Shown here: in pieces, positions 51,310 through 60,956 of the stretch
Numbering within the stretch: the first letter of the stretch is position 1
How the letters are laid out: each line of letters begins with the position of its first letter
NCBI RefSeq assembly: GCF_015767265.1
Contig: NZ_JADPIB010000001.1
Span: 62,001-126,000, forward strand
Length of the DNA stretch: 64,000 nucleotides
Direction: 5' to 3'
Source: Aureivirga marina
Lineage (GTDB): Bacteria; Bacteroidota; Bacteroidia; Flavobacteriales; Flavobacteriaceae
Notes under the pieces: generated by a model
Seen by the model: only the letters and a program-made list of their open reading frames with translations
Told to the model about the DNA's origin: nothing
Databases searched by the model: none
Position numbers and translations under genes: made by a program

Positions 51310-53004
51310 ATGTCAGACGATAAAAAAATTATTTTTTCAATGTCAGGTGTAAGCAAAACTTATGCTTCGACAAACAAACAAGTTTTGAAAAATATCTATT
51401 TAAGTTTCTTCTATGGAGCTAAAATTGGTATTCTAGGTTTAAATGGATCTGGTAAATCTACTTTATTGAAAATCATCGCAGGATTAGACAAAAACTATCA
51501 AGGTGATGTAGTTTTCTCTCAAGATTATTCTGTAGGTTATTTAGAACAAGAACCGCAACTTGATGAAGAAAAAACAGTAATGGATATTGTGAAAGAAGGT
51601 GTTGCGGAAACAGTTGCTGTTTTAGATGAGTATAATAAAATTAATGACATGTTCGGTTTAGAAGAAGTTTATTCTGATGCCGATAAAATGGATAAATTAA
51701 TGGCTCGTCAAGCGGAACTTCAAGATAAAATTGATGCTTTAGGTGCTTGGGAATTAGATACAAAATTAGAAATTGCAATGGATGCGCTTCGTACTCCAGA
51801 TGGTGATGCTTTAATCAAAAACTTATCTGGAGGAGAAAGAAGACGTGTTGCGCTTTGTCGTTTACTTTTACAACAACCGGATGTTTTACTTTTAGATGAG
51901 CCTACCAACCACTTAGATGCAGAATCTGTTCACTGGTTAGAGCAACATTTAGCTCAATATAAAGGAACTGTAATTGCTGTAACGCACGACCGTTATTTCT
52001 TAGACAACGTTGCAGGATGGATTCTTGAATTAGATCGTGGAGAAGGAATTCCATGGAAAGGAAACTATTCTTCTTGGTTAGATCAAAAAGGAAAACGTTT
52101 AGCACAAGAAGAAAAAACTGCTTCGAAGCGTCAAAAAACTTTAGAACGTGAGTTAGAATGGGTTCGTCAAGGAGCTAAAGGACGTCAATCTAAATCTAAA
52201 GCACGTTTGAAGAATTATGATAAATTATTAAACCAAGACCAAAAACAAATGGAAGATAAATTAGAGCTTTATATTCCAAATGGTCCTCGTTTAGGAACAA
52301 ATGTTATTGAAGCTACTGGAGTTTCAAAAGCTTTTGGTGATAAATTATTATATGAAGATTTAAACTTTACACTTCCTCAAGCAGGAATCGTTGGTATTGT
52401 TGGGCCAAATGGTGCTGGAAAAACGACGATTTTCAAAATGATTATGGGAGAAGAAACTCCTGATAAAGGTTCTTTCGATTTAGGAGAAACTGCAAAAGTT
52501 GCTTATGTTGATCAAAGACATGCGAATATTGATCCTGAAAAATCAATTTGGCAAAACTTTTCAGATGAGCAAGAGCAAATCATGATGGGAGGAAAAATGG
52601 TAAATTCTAGAGCTTACCTTTCTCGTTTTAATTTCTCTGGTTCAGAACAAAACAAAAAAGTAAATACTCTTTCTGGAGGTGAAAGAAACAGACTTCACCT
52701 TGCGATGACACTTCGCGAAGAAGGAAACGTTCTTTTACTGGATGAGCCTACGAATGATTTAGATGTAAATACACTTCGTGCATTAGAAGAAGGTTTAGAA
52801 AACTTCGCTGGATGTGCGGTAGTAATTTCGCACGACCGTTGGTTCTTAGACAGAATTTGTACGCATATTCTTGCTTTTGAAGGAGATTCTCAAGTATATT
52901 TCTTTGAAGGAAGTTTCACAGAATATGAAGAAAATAAGAAAAAACGTCTAGGTGGAGATTTAATGCCAAAACGTATCAAATACAAAAAATTAATCAGAGG
53001 ATAA
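51310..53004 (+). CDS. ettA: Energy-dependent translational throttle protein EttA (ABC-F)
   Basis: This is a 564-aa ribosome-associated ABC-F ATPase. Two ABC cassettes are present: Walker A GLNGSGKST (43-51) with signature LSGGERRRVALC and Walker B LLLDEPTNHLD, then a second set with VGPNGAGKTT, LSGGERNRLHLA and LLLDEPTNDLD. The arm and P-site tRNA interaction motif lies between the cassettes (about 250-325, with QGAKGRQSKSKARLKNYDKL). It gates ribosome entry into elongation according to the ATP/ADP ratio. Length is standard for EttA. Confidence 0.95.
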   Translation: MSDDKKIIFSMSGVSKTYASTNKQVLKNIYLSFFYGAKIGILGLNGSGKSTLLKIIAGLDKNYQGDVVFSQDYSVGYLEQEPQLDEEKTVMDIVKEGVAETVAVLDEYNKINDMFGLEEVYSDADKMDKLMARQAELQDKIDALGAWELDTKLEIAMDALRTPDGDALIKNLSGGERRRVALCRLLLQQPDVLLLDEPTNHLDAESVHWLEQHLAQYKGTVIAVTHDRYFLDNVAGWILELDRGEGIPWKGNYSSWLDQKGKRLAQEEKTASKRQKTLERELEWVRQGAKGRQSKSKARLKNYDKLLNQDQKQMEDKLELYIPNGPRLGTNVIEATGVSKAFGDKLLYEDLNFTLPQAGIVGIVGPNGAGKTTIFKMIMGEETPDKGSFDLGETAKVAYVDQRHANIDPEKSIWQNFSDEQEQIMMGGKMVNSRAYLSRFNFSGSEQNKKVNTLSGGERNRLHLAMTLREEGNVLLLDEPTNDLDVNTLRALEEGLENFAGCAVVISHDRWFLDRICTHILAFEGDSQVYFFEGSFTEYEENKKKRLGGDLMPKRIKYKKLIRG

Positions 53005-53026
53005 ATCTTTATTGATTATATAAAAA

Positions 53027-53058
53027 AAATCCAACTTTCATCGAGTTGGATTTTTTTG
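53027..53058. terminator. Bidirectional terminator after ettA
   Basis: AAATCCAACT (53027-53036) with AGTTGGATTT (53044-53053), 10 bp, is followed by T residues. The stops at 53004 and 53068 converge on it. Confidence 0.85.
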
Positions 53059-53067
53059 TTTCATTTA

Positions 53068-54264
53068 TCAAAACTTCTCCAAAGCTTCTTTATATTTTTT
53101 AGCTTCATTACTATTTTGTTTCGAAGCTAAAGCAATTGCTTTTTTAACCGATTTTAATGCTTTGGAAGGATTTTTAGTTTCTTTCTGTGCAATTCCCAAA
53201 TAAAAATGTGCTGCATGAGAATTTGGATATAATTTCACCCAATATTCAAAAAGTTCCACTGCTTCATTTTGTCTATTTTCACTAAGTAATCTTCTCCCAA
53301 CATTTTTTAAACAACTCATACTATATAATCTATCAACATTTGGATAAATTTCAAATCCATATGAATTAGATAAATCTTTATAAAAAGAAGTAATATTTTC
53401 TTTTGCTGTTCCTTTTTTCTTAATTAATTCTAGATAATCAACATTCCATTTTTCTTTCGGATATATAAAATTAAATGCAGAAATTAATCCCATTAAAATC
53501 ACATCTGTATGTCCTTCTCCTCCTAAAATTTCAGCTTTTGTTTGTACAAATTCTGAATTATATTTAGATAATTTCTTATTAAAATCTCTAACATTTACAT
53601 CAATATAAGGTTGTTTATCTGCATCTAAACTTCCTGAAACTACATATAAGTAATTTTGTTTTATCTCATTTTTCGCATAAAATTTCTCTAAATCTTCAAT
53701 TAATCGATTTCCTTTTTGCTTTCCATCTCCAATAATATTTCCAGCAGCAAAACAAATATAAGCTTGAAATAAATCTGGTTTTTCCATTAAAGTATAAAGT
53801 GTAAATGCTGAAGAAGGTGAAAACCCAATCAATGTTCTAAAGTCATTTATTCGATAAGATTTTTTAATTTTTGGCAATAATTCTAATTCTAAAAACTGTA
53901 AAAATTCTTCTTGATGATTTCCATAATTATAAGATCTATCTCTATTGTTATTATATAAATTTGGTGCAAAATAATTTCGGTGTTTTTCTCTTGAGCTTAT
54001 AGAAATCACAATAGATTCAGGCATTCTAGTAGTGTTGCTTAATTGATTTACAATTGCATTTGTAGTTTCAAATAATAAGGCATCATCTAAAATTAAAACG
54101 ATTGGATATCTTTTGATTGAATTTTCATATTGATTTGGTAAAGAAACTTTTATATTTCTTGTTTCTCCAATGAATTTTGAATTGATTTCAAATTGTTTTA
54201 AAGTTGTTTGTGCTGTTATTTTTAGAGTAATTAAAAATAGGAAAACGAATAGCTTTTTTTTCAT
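53068..54264 (-). CDS. Secreted esterase (alpha/beta hydrolase) with C-terminal TPR
   Basis: This is a 398-aa exported protein (signal peptide MKKKLFVFLFLITLKITAQ). Residues about 20-270 are an esterase-D-like alpha/beta hydrolase with strand IVLILDDALLF, the nucleophile elbow IGFSPSSAF and the family's late His in GGEGHTDVILMG. Residues about 325-395 form TPR helices (NAVELFEYWVKLYPNSHAAH, YLGIAQKETKNPSKALKSVK). Feruloyl-type or siderophore-type esterases share this core. The substrate is unknown. Confidence 0.75.
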   Translation of the reverse strand: MKKKLFVFLFLITLKITAQTTLKQFEINSKFIGETRNIKVSLPNQYENSIKRYPIVLILDDALLFETTNAIVNQLSNTTRMPESIVISISSREKHRNYFAPNLYNNNRDRSYNYGNHQEEFLQFLELELLPKIKKSYRINDFRTLIGFSPSSAFTLYTLMEKPDLFQAYICFAAGNIIGDGKQKGNRLIEDLEKFYAKNEIKQNYLYVVSGSLDADKQPYIDVNVRDFNKKLSKYNSEFVQTKAEILGGEGHTDVILMGLISAFNFIYPKEKWNVDYLELIKKKGTAKENITSFYKDLSNSYGFEIYPNVDRLYSMSCLKNVGRRLLSENRQNEAVELFEYWVKLYPNSHAAHFYLGIAQKETKNPSKALKSVKKAIALASKQNSNEAKKYKEALEKF

Positions 54265-54348
54265 TCTTTTTTGGTTTGAATGTTATTTTAAATGAATGAA
54301 ACAAGATATATATTTTACAAATACGACAAACACAAACATTTAACTTTT

Positions 54349-55215
54349 TCAAACAAAGGAAACGTCATGAAAATCTTCCCATTTTTGTATTAAAAAATCA
54401 TTAATTTCTTTTAATTCTTCTTCCTCTAAAATTTCTTTAAAATGTGAAACATAATCTAAAACATAAGTTTTAAAATATTTTGAAGAACCATCCTTTATTC
54501 GAAAATCAACTTTTTCCCAAATATCAAACTCTTCTTTAATTAATTTTAAAAACATTGTTTTATTCTCTTTTTTATTTAAATAAATTTTCAAACCTTTTTC
54601 TAAAAATTGTGAAAATTGTTCTCTTCCAACTTGACCACAACAACTCACATTTCTTGCAATTGCCAAACGACAAGTTTCTGTATTCCAACCATATTTTTCC
54701 AAAATAGATTTGATATCCCAAAATTGAGCAACTTCATGTTCCAAATCATTTGTTCGTAAAAATTTGATATATTCCGAAATCCAAGATTTCTCTTTATTTA
54801 CAAGTGCTAAAATCGCAAAAGTTCCAGCAGGAGGAGCTTCATCAAAAGAATCTAAAATCCAAATTCTAGAATTTTCTTCTCCATGTTTTAAAACATCACA
54901 ATATTTTAAAACTAAATCATGCAAATTTTCAAATTCTGTAACTTTCGTAAAAAAGTTTTTTTCTTCAAAAATCTCCTTAAATTCTATTTGAAATTTAAAA
55001 CTATCTAAACCATTTTCATCATTTGATTCTTTAGCATAAAATTGCTTTAAATCTTTAATTTTTTGAATTAAAAACTTTAAAATAATCTCGAAATCATTTC
55101 TATTTAAATTAGCTGAAGTATGATCTTTTTCTAAAAAATAATCTTGTAAAAATTCTTTTCCTTCCTCATTTTCTGGAAATCCAAATGCATTAATAACAAC
55201 TTTAATTTTACTCAT
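54349..55215 (-). CDS. Hypothetical cytoplasmic protein
   Basis: This is a 288-aa soluble, helical protein. Notable blocks are RIWILDSFDEAPPAGTFAIL and a two-Cys ARNVSCCGQVGREQF. It has no signal, membrane part or recognised family. The paired Cys could bind metal or form a disulfide. It is a single-gene unit between the esterase and AraC genes. Confidence 0.5.
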   Translation of the reverse strand: MSKIKVVINAFGFPENEEGKEFLQDYFLEKDHTSANLNRNDFEIILKFLIQKIKDLKQFYAKESNDENGLDSFKFQIEFKEIFEEKNFFTKVTEFENLHDLVLKYCDVLKHGEENSRIWILDSFDEAPPAGTFAILALVNKEKSWISEYIKFLRTNDLEHEVAQFWDIKSILEKYGWNTETCRLAIARNVSCCGQVGREQFSQFLEKGLKIYLNKKENKTMFLKLIKEEFDIWEKVDFRIKDGSSKYFKTYVLDYVSHFKEILEEEELKEINDFLIQKWEDFHDVSFV

Positions 55216-55260
55216 ATTTCATTTTTAATAGTTTGTAAAATTAACTATTTTTCAAGAAAA

Positions 55261-56154
55261 TCAATTCTGCATTCGAAACTGATTTGGTGTAATTTTTTCC
55301 TTTGCTTTGAAAAATCTTGTAAAAGATTGTGGATAATCAAAACCTAAATCGTAAGCAATTTCACTAATACTTTCTGTAGAATATAAAAGTTTGTTTTTTG
55401 CTCTATTCAAAATAAATTGATGAATATGTTCTTGCGCATTTTTTCCAGTTTCTACTTTCAATAAATTGCTTAAATATTTCGGAGAATAATTTAAACATTC
55501 CGCACAATATTGAACACTTGGCAATCCTGAATTTTCTTTATTTTCAGAGTAAAATTGACTGAGTATTTTCTCAAATTTCGACAATACGTCCGAGTTTACA
55601 GGACTTCTAGTTAAAAACTGTCTTTCATAAAAACGATTACAATATTGTAGTAAAACTTCCAAATGAGAAACAATTAAAGCATGACTATGTTTATCCAAAT
55701 TCAATTCATATTCATACTTTACTTTCTTTACAATATCATTAATAATTTCATTTTCTTGCTCTGACATGTGTAAAGATTCGAAGGAATCATAATAGAAAAA
55801 ATCATATTCTTTAATTTTTTCTCCCAAAACACTTGATTGAATTAATTCTGGTTTAAAGATTAAAGCCCAACCTAAATCTTTCGTAAAACTTGGTTTTTCA
55901 AAAGTTTCTATAATTTGATTTGGAGCAGTAAAAACCAATGTTCCTTCTTCGAAATCATAAAAATTTCGACCATATTTCATCGGTTGCTCGTGATATTTTA
56001 AGGAAATTATATAGAAATCTAATTCCAATTTTTCGAATTCAATTTCCGAACTCCATTGCACATCTTTATCATAAATTAAAGAAATCAATGGATGTTTTGG
56101 TTTTCCTAATCCGAGCAAACGATGAAATTCTGATAAACTTCTTATTTGTTTCAT
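55261..56154 (-). CDS. AraC family transcriptional regulator
   Basis: This is a 297-aa regulator. The N-terminal cupin-like half contains FYDFEEGTLVFTAPNQII. The C-terminal double helix-turn-helix has SISEIAYDLGFDYPQSFTRF and the terminal KEKITPNQFR. It starts 1 base after the stop of the SDR gene, so both are one operon, an arrangement in which the regulator controls its own oxidoreductase gene. Confidence 0.88.
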   Translation of the reverse strand: MKQIRSLSEFHRLLGLGKPKHPLISLIYDKDVQWSSEIEFEKLELDFYIISLKYHEQPMKYGRNFYDFEEGTLVFTAPNQIIETFEKPSFTKDLGWALIFKPELIQSSVLGEKIKEYDFFYYDSFESLHMSEQENEIINDIVKKVKYEYELNLDKHSHALIVSHLEVLLQYCNRFYERQFLTRSPVNSDVLSKFEKILSQFYSENKENSGLPSVQYCAECLNYSPKYLSNLLKVETGKNAQEHIHQFILNRAKNKLLYSTESISEIAYDLGFDYPQSFTRFFKAKEKITPNQFRMQN

Positions 56155-56155
56155 T

Positions 56156-56986
56156 TTATTTAGGAATAAAAGCGTCTTTAAACATTTTACGCATCTTACT
56201 TTCTGGCAATAATTTACGCATTTTTAATGTCAATTTCGCATCTTTTCCAACTGGAAGTTTATTCTTTGTTTTTTCTGTTGCACTTTTAAAAATTAAATCT
56301 GCAACAACTTGCGGATCTCCATATCCAAAAGGCTTTGGTGGTTCTGCATATATTTCCTCCATTCTCTTTTCAAAACGTTCTGTAAATAATTTTAAATCTG
56401 TTTTTGAATTTCCTTTATGTAACTTAGCATTATTACCAAAATTGGTTTTAAAAGCACCTGGAGCAATCGTTTTTACATCAATTCCAAATTGTTCTAACTC
56501 ATAACTAATTGAGTGAGAAAAACCTTCTACTGCAAACTTTGAAGCATTGTATAAACTATGAAAAGGAATTGGAACAGTTCCAGCTAAAGAGGTAATGTTT
56601 ATGATAACTCCACCACCTTGTTTTCTCATATAAGGTAAAACTTCTTGCACATTATAAACAACACCATAAAAATTGGTTTCCATTTGAATATCAATTTCTT
56701 CATCGCTTGCTTCTTCTATGTAGCCAACCATTCCAAAACCTGCATTATTTACTAAAACATCAATTCTTCCAAATCTTTCGATTCCTTTTTCAATTGCTGC
56801 ACGAACAGATTCTCTTTTTCTTACATCCATCGCAACTAAATAAACATTATCTAGTTGATTCAACTCTTGTTCTTTGCTAGGATTTCGCATGGTTCCGATC
56901 ACATTCCATCCTGCTCTTTGAAAGTTTTTTGCTGCTAACTTTCCAAATCCTGAACTTGCTCCTGTAATTAAAACTGTCTTATTCAT
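56156..56986 (-). CDS. Short-chain dehydrogenase/reductase (SDR)
   Basis: This is a 276-aa NAD(P)-dependent oxidoreductase of the classical SDR type. The cofactor motif is TGASSGFGKLAA (TGxxxGxG), followed by NNAG (about 83-86). The active site has a Ser in NITSLAGT, then YNASK (about residues 150-154) giving the Tyr-Lys pair. The substrate is unknown. The AraC gene after it by 1 base may regulate it. Confidence 0.93.
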   Translation of the reverse strand: MNKTVLITGASSGFGKLAAKNFQRAGWNVIGTMRNPSKEQELNQLDNVYLVAMDVRKRESVRAAIEKGIERFGRIDVLVNNAGFGMVGYIEEASDEEIDIQMETNFYGVVYNVQEVLPYMRKQGGGVIINITSLAGTVPIPFHSLYNASKFAVEGFSHSISYELEQFGIDVKTIAPGAFKTNFGNNAKLHKGNSKTDLKLFTERFEKRMEEIYAEPPKPFGYGDPQVVADLIFKSATEKTKNKLPVGKDAKLTLKMRKLLPESKMRKMFKDAFIPK

Positions 56987-57118
56987 TTTTTTAAGTTTTT
57001 TGTTTAATGCAAATTTCTAGCATTTAAAAACCAATGAATTAACAGAATTACGGAATTACTAAACTGAATTTCTTATTTGTCTATTTTTAAGAAAAATTCT
57101 ATGTAAAAAATCTATATT

Positions 57119-57838
57119 TTATTCTAAAACTAAAGTAGTTTTCTCTTTAGAAACATCTTTTTTTGATAAGTTTGATAAAGCTAAAAGTCCCCCTGTTACT
57201 AAAATTGCTCCTCCAACAAATGGGAATCCAGCACCTATTAAATCAGCAATATTTGAAGAAAATAAAAATGGCAAACAAAATATCATTCCAAAAATTCCAG
57301 CAAAAACAGTAGCAAAAGCGATCCATTTAGTAAATACTTTTAATTCTAAAACTGTCTTTTTATTCTTAGAATAATTTTTAATCTGATTTCTCAAATCTAA
57401 TAATGATTTAGAAGCATATTCTTCAATAGTCCAATTAGAGATTGGCATTGAGTTTCTACCTTTTTTAAAATCTGAATAAAATGTATTCCATAAATCTGGA
57501 AGTAAAATTGCACCAAATAAGAAAATAACAAACGAAGGAACCGAATAATTTCCATTACCAATCATAAATGCTTGCATTCGAATTTCTCCTTCTGCCGTCA
57601 TATCATAATTTAATAAAACATGTTTTAAATCATGGCTTTCATATTTTGGAACTAACGTTAAATTATACTGGTCCAAACAATTTGCAATTTCTTTACCAAG
57701 CGTTCCTTTTTCTAAACTTCGCAATTCATCAACTTTCTGATGGTATTTTTCCATTTTACTACATCTTTCGATAGTTGACACTGAAAATTCAAAAGCAAAT
57801 TTTATTATTTTTCTAGATACTTTTTGAAGTAAATTCAT
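57119..57838 (-). CDS. Coq4-like protein with C-terminal membrane segments
   Basis: This is a 239-aa protein. Residues 45-100 match the Coq4 pattern: GTLGKEIANCL, then the metal-binding H69-D70-x2-H73-x11-E85 motif (SHDLKHVLLNYDMTAEGEIR) and a GNGNY helix start. Two hydrophobic segments follow (about 97-112; 168-195) and a third near 205-225. Coq4 acts in ubiquinone biosynthesis as a scaffold or decarboxylating enzyme, yet Flavobacteriia use menaquinone, so the role here must differ. The full metal motif argues for retained chemistry. Confidence 0.65.
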   Translation of the reverse strand: MNLLQKVSRKIIKFAFEFSVSTIERCSKMEKYHQKVDELRSLEKGTLGKEIANCLDQYNLTLVPKYESHDLKHVLLNYDMTAEGEIRMQAFMIGNGNYSVPSFVIFLFGAILLPDLWNTFYSDFKKGRNSMPISNWTIEEYASKSLLDLRNQIKNYSKNKKTVLELKVFTKWIAFATVFAGIFGMIFCLPFLFSSNIADLIGAGFPFVGGAILVTGGLLALSNLSKKDVSKEKTTLVLE

Positions 57839-57942
57839 TTCTTTTTCTTTTATTTTTAAACTGAAAACAAAAGTAAAAACTCTAAAGCAGAAAACATATC
57901 GAAAATGGCTTCTCGATATGTTAAAATATTATTTTTAAATCG

Positions 57943-58434
57943 CTACAAACTATCTACAACACGATTCACCAATAAACAAGTCAAATACAAACCAAAACCA
58001 TATACAGAATGAATAAGTAAACTCATCATTCGAATTTTATTTGGATTTGGTAAATTGGAAGCTGCAATTCCAAAACCAAATGCTGGTTGCATGATAAAAA
58101 AAGGAGCAATCATCGTCAATAAACCAATTATTAAAGCTGGAAATAAGGAAGGAGATTCTAACCATTTTTTGCCAAAAAATAAAACCAATAGAAAAGCAAA
58201 TGAAATTCCGATTAAATAATGAGCAGTTTGTCCGATGATTTGTTCGTACTTGATTGGAGGAGCGTTAAAAATTGGATTATGATAAAATTTCCCTTTAAAA
58301 ATATGTCCAATCCAACGACCTAAAAATCGATAATCTAATCCTTTTATTCCAAAAAGTTTTAAAATAAAAGCATACACATCCATGATAAATGTTGCTCCAA
58401 TTCCAATAAATACAATTTTAAAAAATAAATTCAT
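57943..58434 (-). CDS. DUF2938-like membrane protein
   Basis: This is a 163-aa protein with four to five membrane helices. The first half carries the family motif around IGATFIMDVYAFILKLFGIK and GRWIGHIFKGKF, and a GIAASNLPNP segment lies before the last helix. The function of the family is not known. It lies between the Coq4-like gene and an AraC regulator gene, both on the same strand. Confidence 0.7.
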   Translation of the reverse strand: MNLFFKIVFIGIGATFIMDVYAFILKLFGIKGLDYRFLGRWIGHIFKGKFYHNPIFNAPPIKYEQIIGQTAHYLIGISFAFLLVLFFGKKWLESPSLFPALIIGLLTMIAPFFIMQPAFGFGIAASNLPNPNKIRMMSLLIHSVYGFGLYLTCLLVNRVVDSL

Positions 58435-58521
58435 TTCTTCTTTCTTTTAAGTTAAATTGTAATGTAAAATTATTGCTACAACTCACTTTCGAGATAGGAT
58501 ATTTCCATGAAATGATTGTAC

Positions 58522-59370
58522 TTATTTAAAATTCTCACGAAATATTTTTGGTGTAAATTCTGTTTGTTTTTTGAAAAATCGAATAAAATAAGCTGGATCA
58601 TCATAACCCAATTGAAAAGCAATTTCATTTACCTGATTTGAAGTTGCTAACAATAATCTTTTTGCTTCTAAAACTATTTGTTCTTTGATTAATTGCGAGC
58701 TAGTTTTTCCTAATAATTTCTTTGTAATGGAGTTCAATTTATAAGCTGTAATATTTAGTATTTCAGCATATTCATTTACTTGTTTTTTTGTGAAAATTTG
58801 ATTTTCTAATAGCAATAAAAACTTTTCTAACAACAATTGTTCATAAGAATTATTTTGTTTTTCAATTGAATCTGTTTTTTGAGTAAATCGTTTTAATTGA
58901 ATATAAAAAACATCCAAATTCGCTTTTATTACTTCTAAATATCCTTCTTCTTTTTTGGTAAATTCCTCATATATATTTTTTGAAACAGAAAGTAAATTCT
59001 CCATTTGTTCTTTAGTCAAAACATAAGAATTTTGTTGTATTATATGTTGAAATACTTCTTTTGAATAGTTTTTAGGAACATAAAAATTGGAACTAAATGA
59101 AAGTAAAAATCCTTTTGTTTTTGGTTCCAATAAAAGTTCATGAACTTGCCCAGGTCGAATGAAGAAAATTGTATTTGAAGCAACAGAAAAATCTACAAAA
59201 TCTATTTTATGTAAACCTTTTGCTTTCTCTAAAATTAAAAGAAAAAAGAAATCATGTCGATGCATTCCTTCTTCCATTTTTTTTGTAGCAAGCAACTCAT
59301 CTAAATGTAAAATCTCAAAGTTTTTTGAAAAATCTGGTTCTTTTATCGTTCTAACAGTGATTTCTTGCAT
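58522..59370 (-). CDS. AraC family transcriptional regulator, paralogue of the one at 18.3 kb
   Basis: This is a 282-aa regulator. The N-terminal cupin has the MHRHDFFFLLILEKAKGLHK block and RPGQVHEL. The C-terminal helix-turn-helix pair ends YDDPAYFIRFFKKQTEFTPK and IFRENF. It aligns with the 18269 regulator over its full length, including both motif blocks, indicating a paralogous pair. It lies 87 bases upstream of the DUF2938-like gene on the same strand and may regulate it. Confidence 0.88.
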   Translation of the reverse strand: MQEITVRTIKEPDFSKNFEILHLDELLATKKMEEGMHRHDFFFLLILEKAKGLHKIDFVDFSVASNTIFFIRPGQVHELLLEPKTKGFLLSFSSNFYVPKNYSKEVFQHIIQQNSYVLTKEQMENLLSVSKNIYEEFTKKEEGYLEVIKANLDVFYIQLKRFTQKTDSIEKQNNSYEQLLLEKFLLLLENQIFTKKQVNEYAEILNITAYKLNSITKKLLGKTSSQLIKEQIVLEAKRLLLATSNQVNEIAFQLGYDDPAYFIRFFKKQTEFTPKIFRENFK

Positions 59371-59401
59371 TTTTTAGTGGAAAAAAGGATTTCTAATTGT
59401 A

Positions 59402-59409
59402 CAAAATTA
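59402..59409 (-). promoter_or_regulatory. -7 element of the AraC gene
   Basis: On the minus strand this reads TAATTTTG, an exact TAnnTTTG, 32 bases before the ATG at 59370. The only TTG upstream is 25 bases away, which is longer than usual. Confidence 0.35.
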
Positions 59410-59462
59410 CGAATTTCAAAAATTTAATTTTAAACAATAATTATAATCAATAAAACCATAAA

Positions 59463-59492
59463 AAAAGACTTCCTATTTCTAGAAAGTCTTTT
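59463..59492 (-). terminator. Terminator of the 405-aa outer-membrane gene
   Basis: AAAGACTT and AAGTCTTT pair, with an inner CTA/TAG extension, followed by T residues on the minus strand. It lies 49 bases beyond the stop at 59541. Confidence 0.7.
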
Positions 59493-59540
59493 CCATTCGC
59501 TTAGAATCTCCCAAATTCTAATATTTATTTTTTATTTTTT

Positions 59541-60758
59541 TTATAAAAAAGTATATCCAAAAATTAGTGAAAGTGTTCTATATTCTGAACTCCAAGTATC
59601 ATTTCCTAAAACATTTCTATTCACTAAATATCTTAATTCTACACTGTATTTATCATTTTGTTTATAACCAACTCCAGCACCTAAATTTCCTAAAGCTTCC
59701 ACTTCTAAATTATAAGGTGTTCCGTTGATTGTAAAATCGATTGAAGATTTAGAATAGACATCAAATCCATAAATCGCATTTACAAAAAACTTAGAATTCT
59801 CGTTCAAAAACATATAATGTCTAATTCCAAAAGTTGCTTCAATAGATGTATATTTAAATTTTGCTGTAATATTTTTTTCATAAGAATTTTCTAAATAAAA
59901 ATCTTGATCTGAATTAAATTGTTGAAAAGCAGATTCAACAATAAGAGACCATTTATTTCTATTAAAAGGAAAAATAAATTCTGCTTCTAATCCTAAACTT
60001 GCACTAATTTTATTTTCAAATTTTACATTTATAGAGCTATGCGAAGAAGGTTTCTCTAAAAGCAATGTTGCATTGTTTAAACGAGGTCTTATAGTTAAAT
60101 TAATTAAATCTCTTTTTTTCTTTTTTTCAAAATTGAAAAATTCTAGATTGTTACAATTATTATATTCCACAAAATAATCTGTCAAATCGTCTTTTCTATA
60201 TTTCAATTTCGCAAATTTACTCATTTTGAAATCTGGACATTTTAAATCTGCAAACAACTGACGTTTATATTCATTATTTTCCTGAATTTTCCCTTCTGAA
60301 TCTCTATAAACTTTGAAAATTAATTGTTTAATTTCTTCGTTTTCTTTATTGTAGAAATATCTTTTTAAATTTCGTTCACTATATTGATATAAAGTATATT
60401 CCCCTTCTACTAAAACTTTTAAATAAAGTTCTTCTTTTTCAAATACAGGTTCTTTCGAATAAGTCAAATCATTAATATTATTGTTTGATCTATCCATATC
60501 TACAATCATTCGGATATATTTGAAATCATTATAAATTCCAAATTCTTTAACTGTTGCTATTGTAGCTTTTTCTGAATTTCCATCTTCAGTTAATTTATAT
60601 TCAAATTTAAAAGGTGAACTTCTCCACTGCACATTTTTAATAAAACATTCTACTTTCTGATTATTATTATCAATATAATATCCTTTATCAAAAGTGATTT
60701 GTGCGTAACAGCTTAGACTTAAAACTGTCATTAATAGAAATAAAATCTGCTTTTTCAT
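59541..60758 (-). CDS. Putative outer-membrane beta-barrel protein
   Basis: Start chosen at 60758 (MKKQILFLLMTVLSLSCYAQ) because it gives a clean signal peptide; an in-frame ATG 13 codons upstream would bury it. The protein has 405 residues. The first half is mixed, with repeated Tyr/Lys strands, and the second half (from about 215) shows amphipathic strands such as GLEAEFIFPFNRNKWSLIVE and YSVELRYLVNRNVLGN with a terminal LIFGYTFL. This fits a porin-like or PorT-type barrel. The family was not assigned. Confidence 0.6.
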   Translation of the reverse strand: MKKQILFLLMTVLSLSCYAQITFDKGYYIDNNNQKVECFIKNVQWRSSPFKFEYKLTEDGNSEKATIATVKEFGIYNDFKYIRMIVDMDRSNNNINDLTYSKEPVFEKEELYLKVLVEGEYTLYQYSERNLKRYFYNKENEEIKQLIFKVYRDSEGKIQENNEYKRQLFADLKCPDFKMSKFAKLKYRKDDLTDYFVEYNNCNNLEFFNFEKKKKRDLINLTIRPRLNNATLLLEKPSSHSSINVKFENKISASLGLEAEFIFPFNRNKWSLIVESAFQQFNSDQDFYLENSYEKNITAKFKYTSIEATFGIRHYMFLNENSKFFVNAIYGFDVYSKSSIDFTINGTPYNLEVEALGNLGAGVGYKQNDKYSVELRYLVNRNVLGNDTWSSEYRTLSLIFGYTFL

Positions 60759-60956
60759 GTTTTTTTGAGCTTTAATAATTCTTTGGAGACATAGCAATAC
60801 TAATAAATTTTAAATTTATTTTTATTAGCAATTTTTATATTATAGTTTCCAATTTTTCAGCAAAACTACGTGTTTAACATAAATAAAACAAAAAATTATT
60901 TTCTAAAATTTAAATCTGTAATAGAGAATTTAATTTTTAGTTTGAGAAATGAAAAT

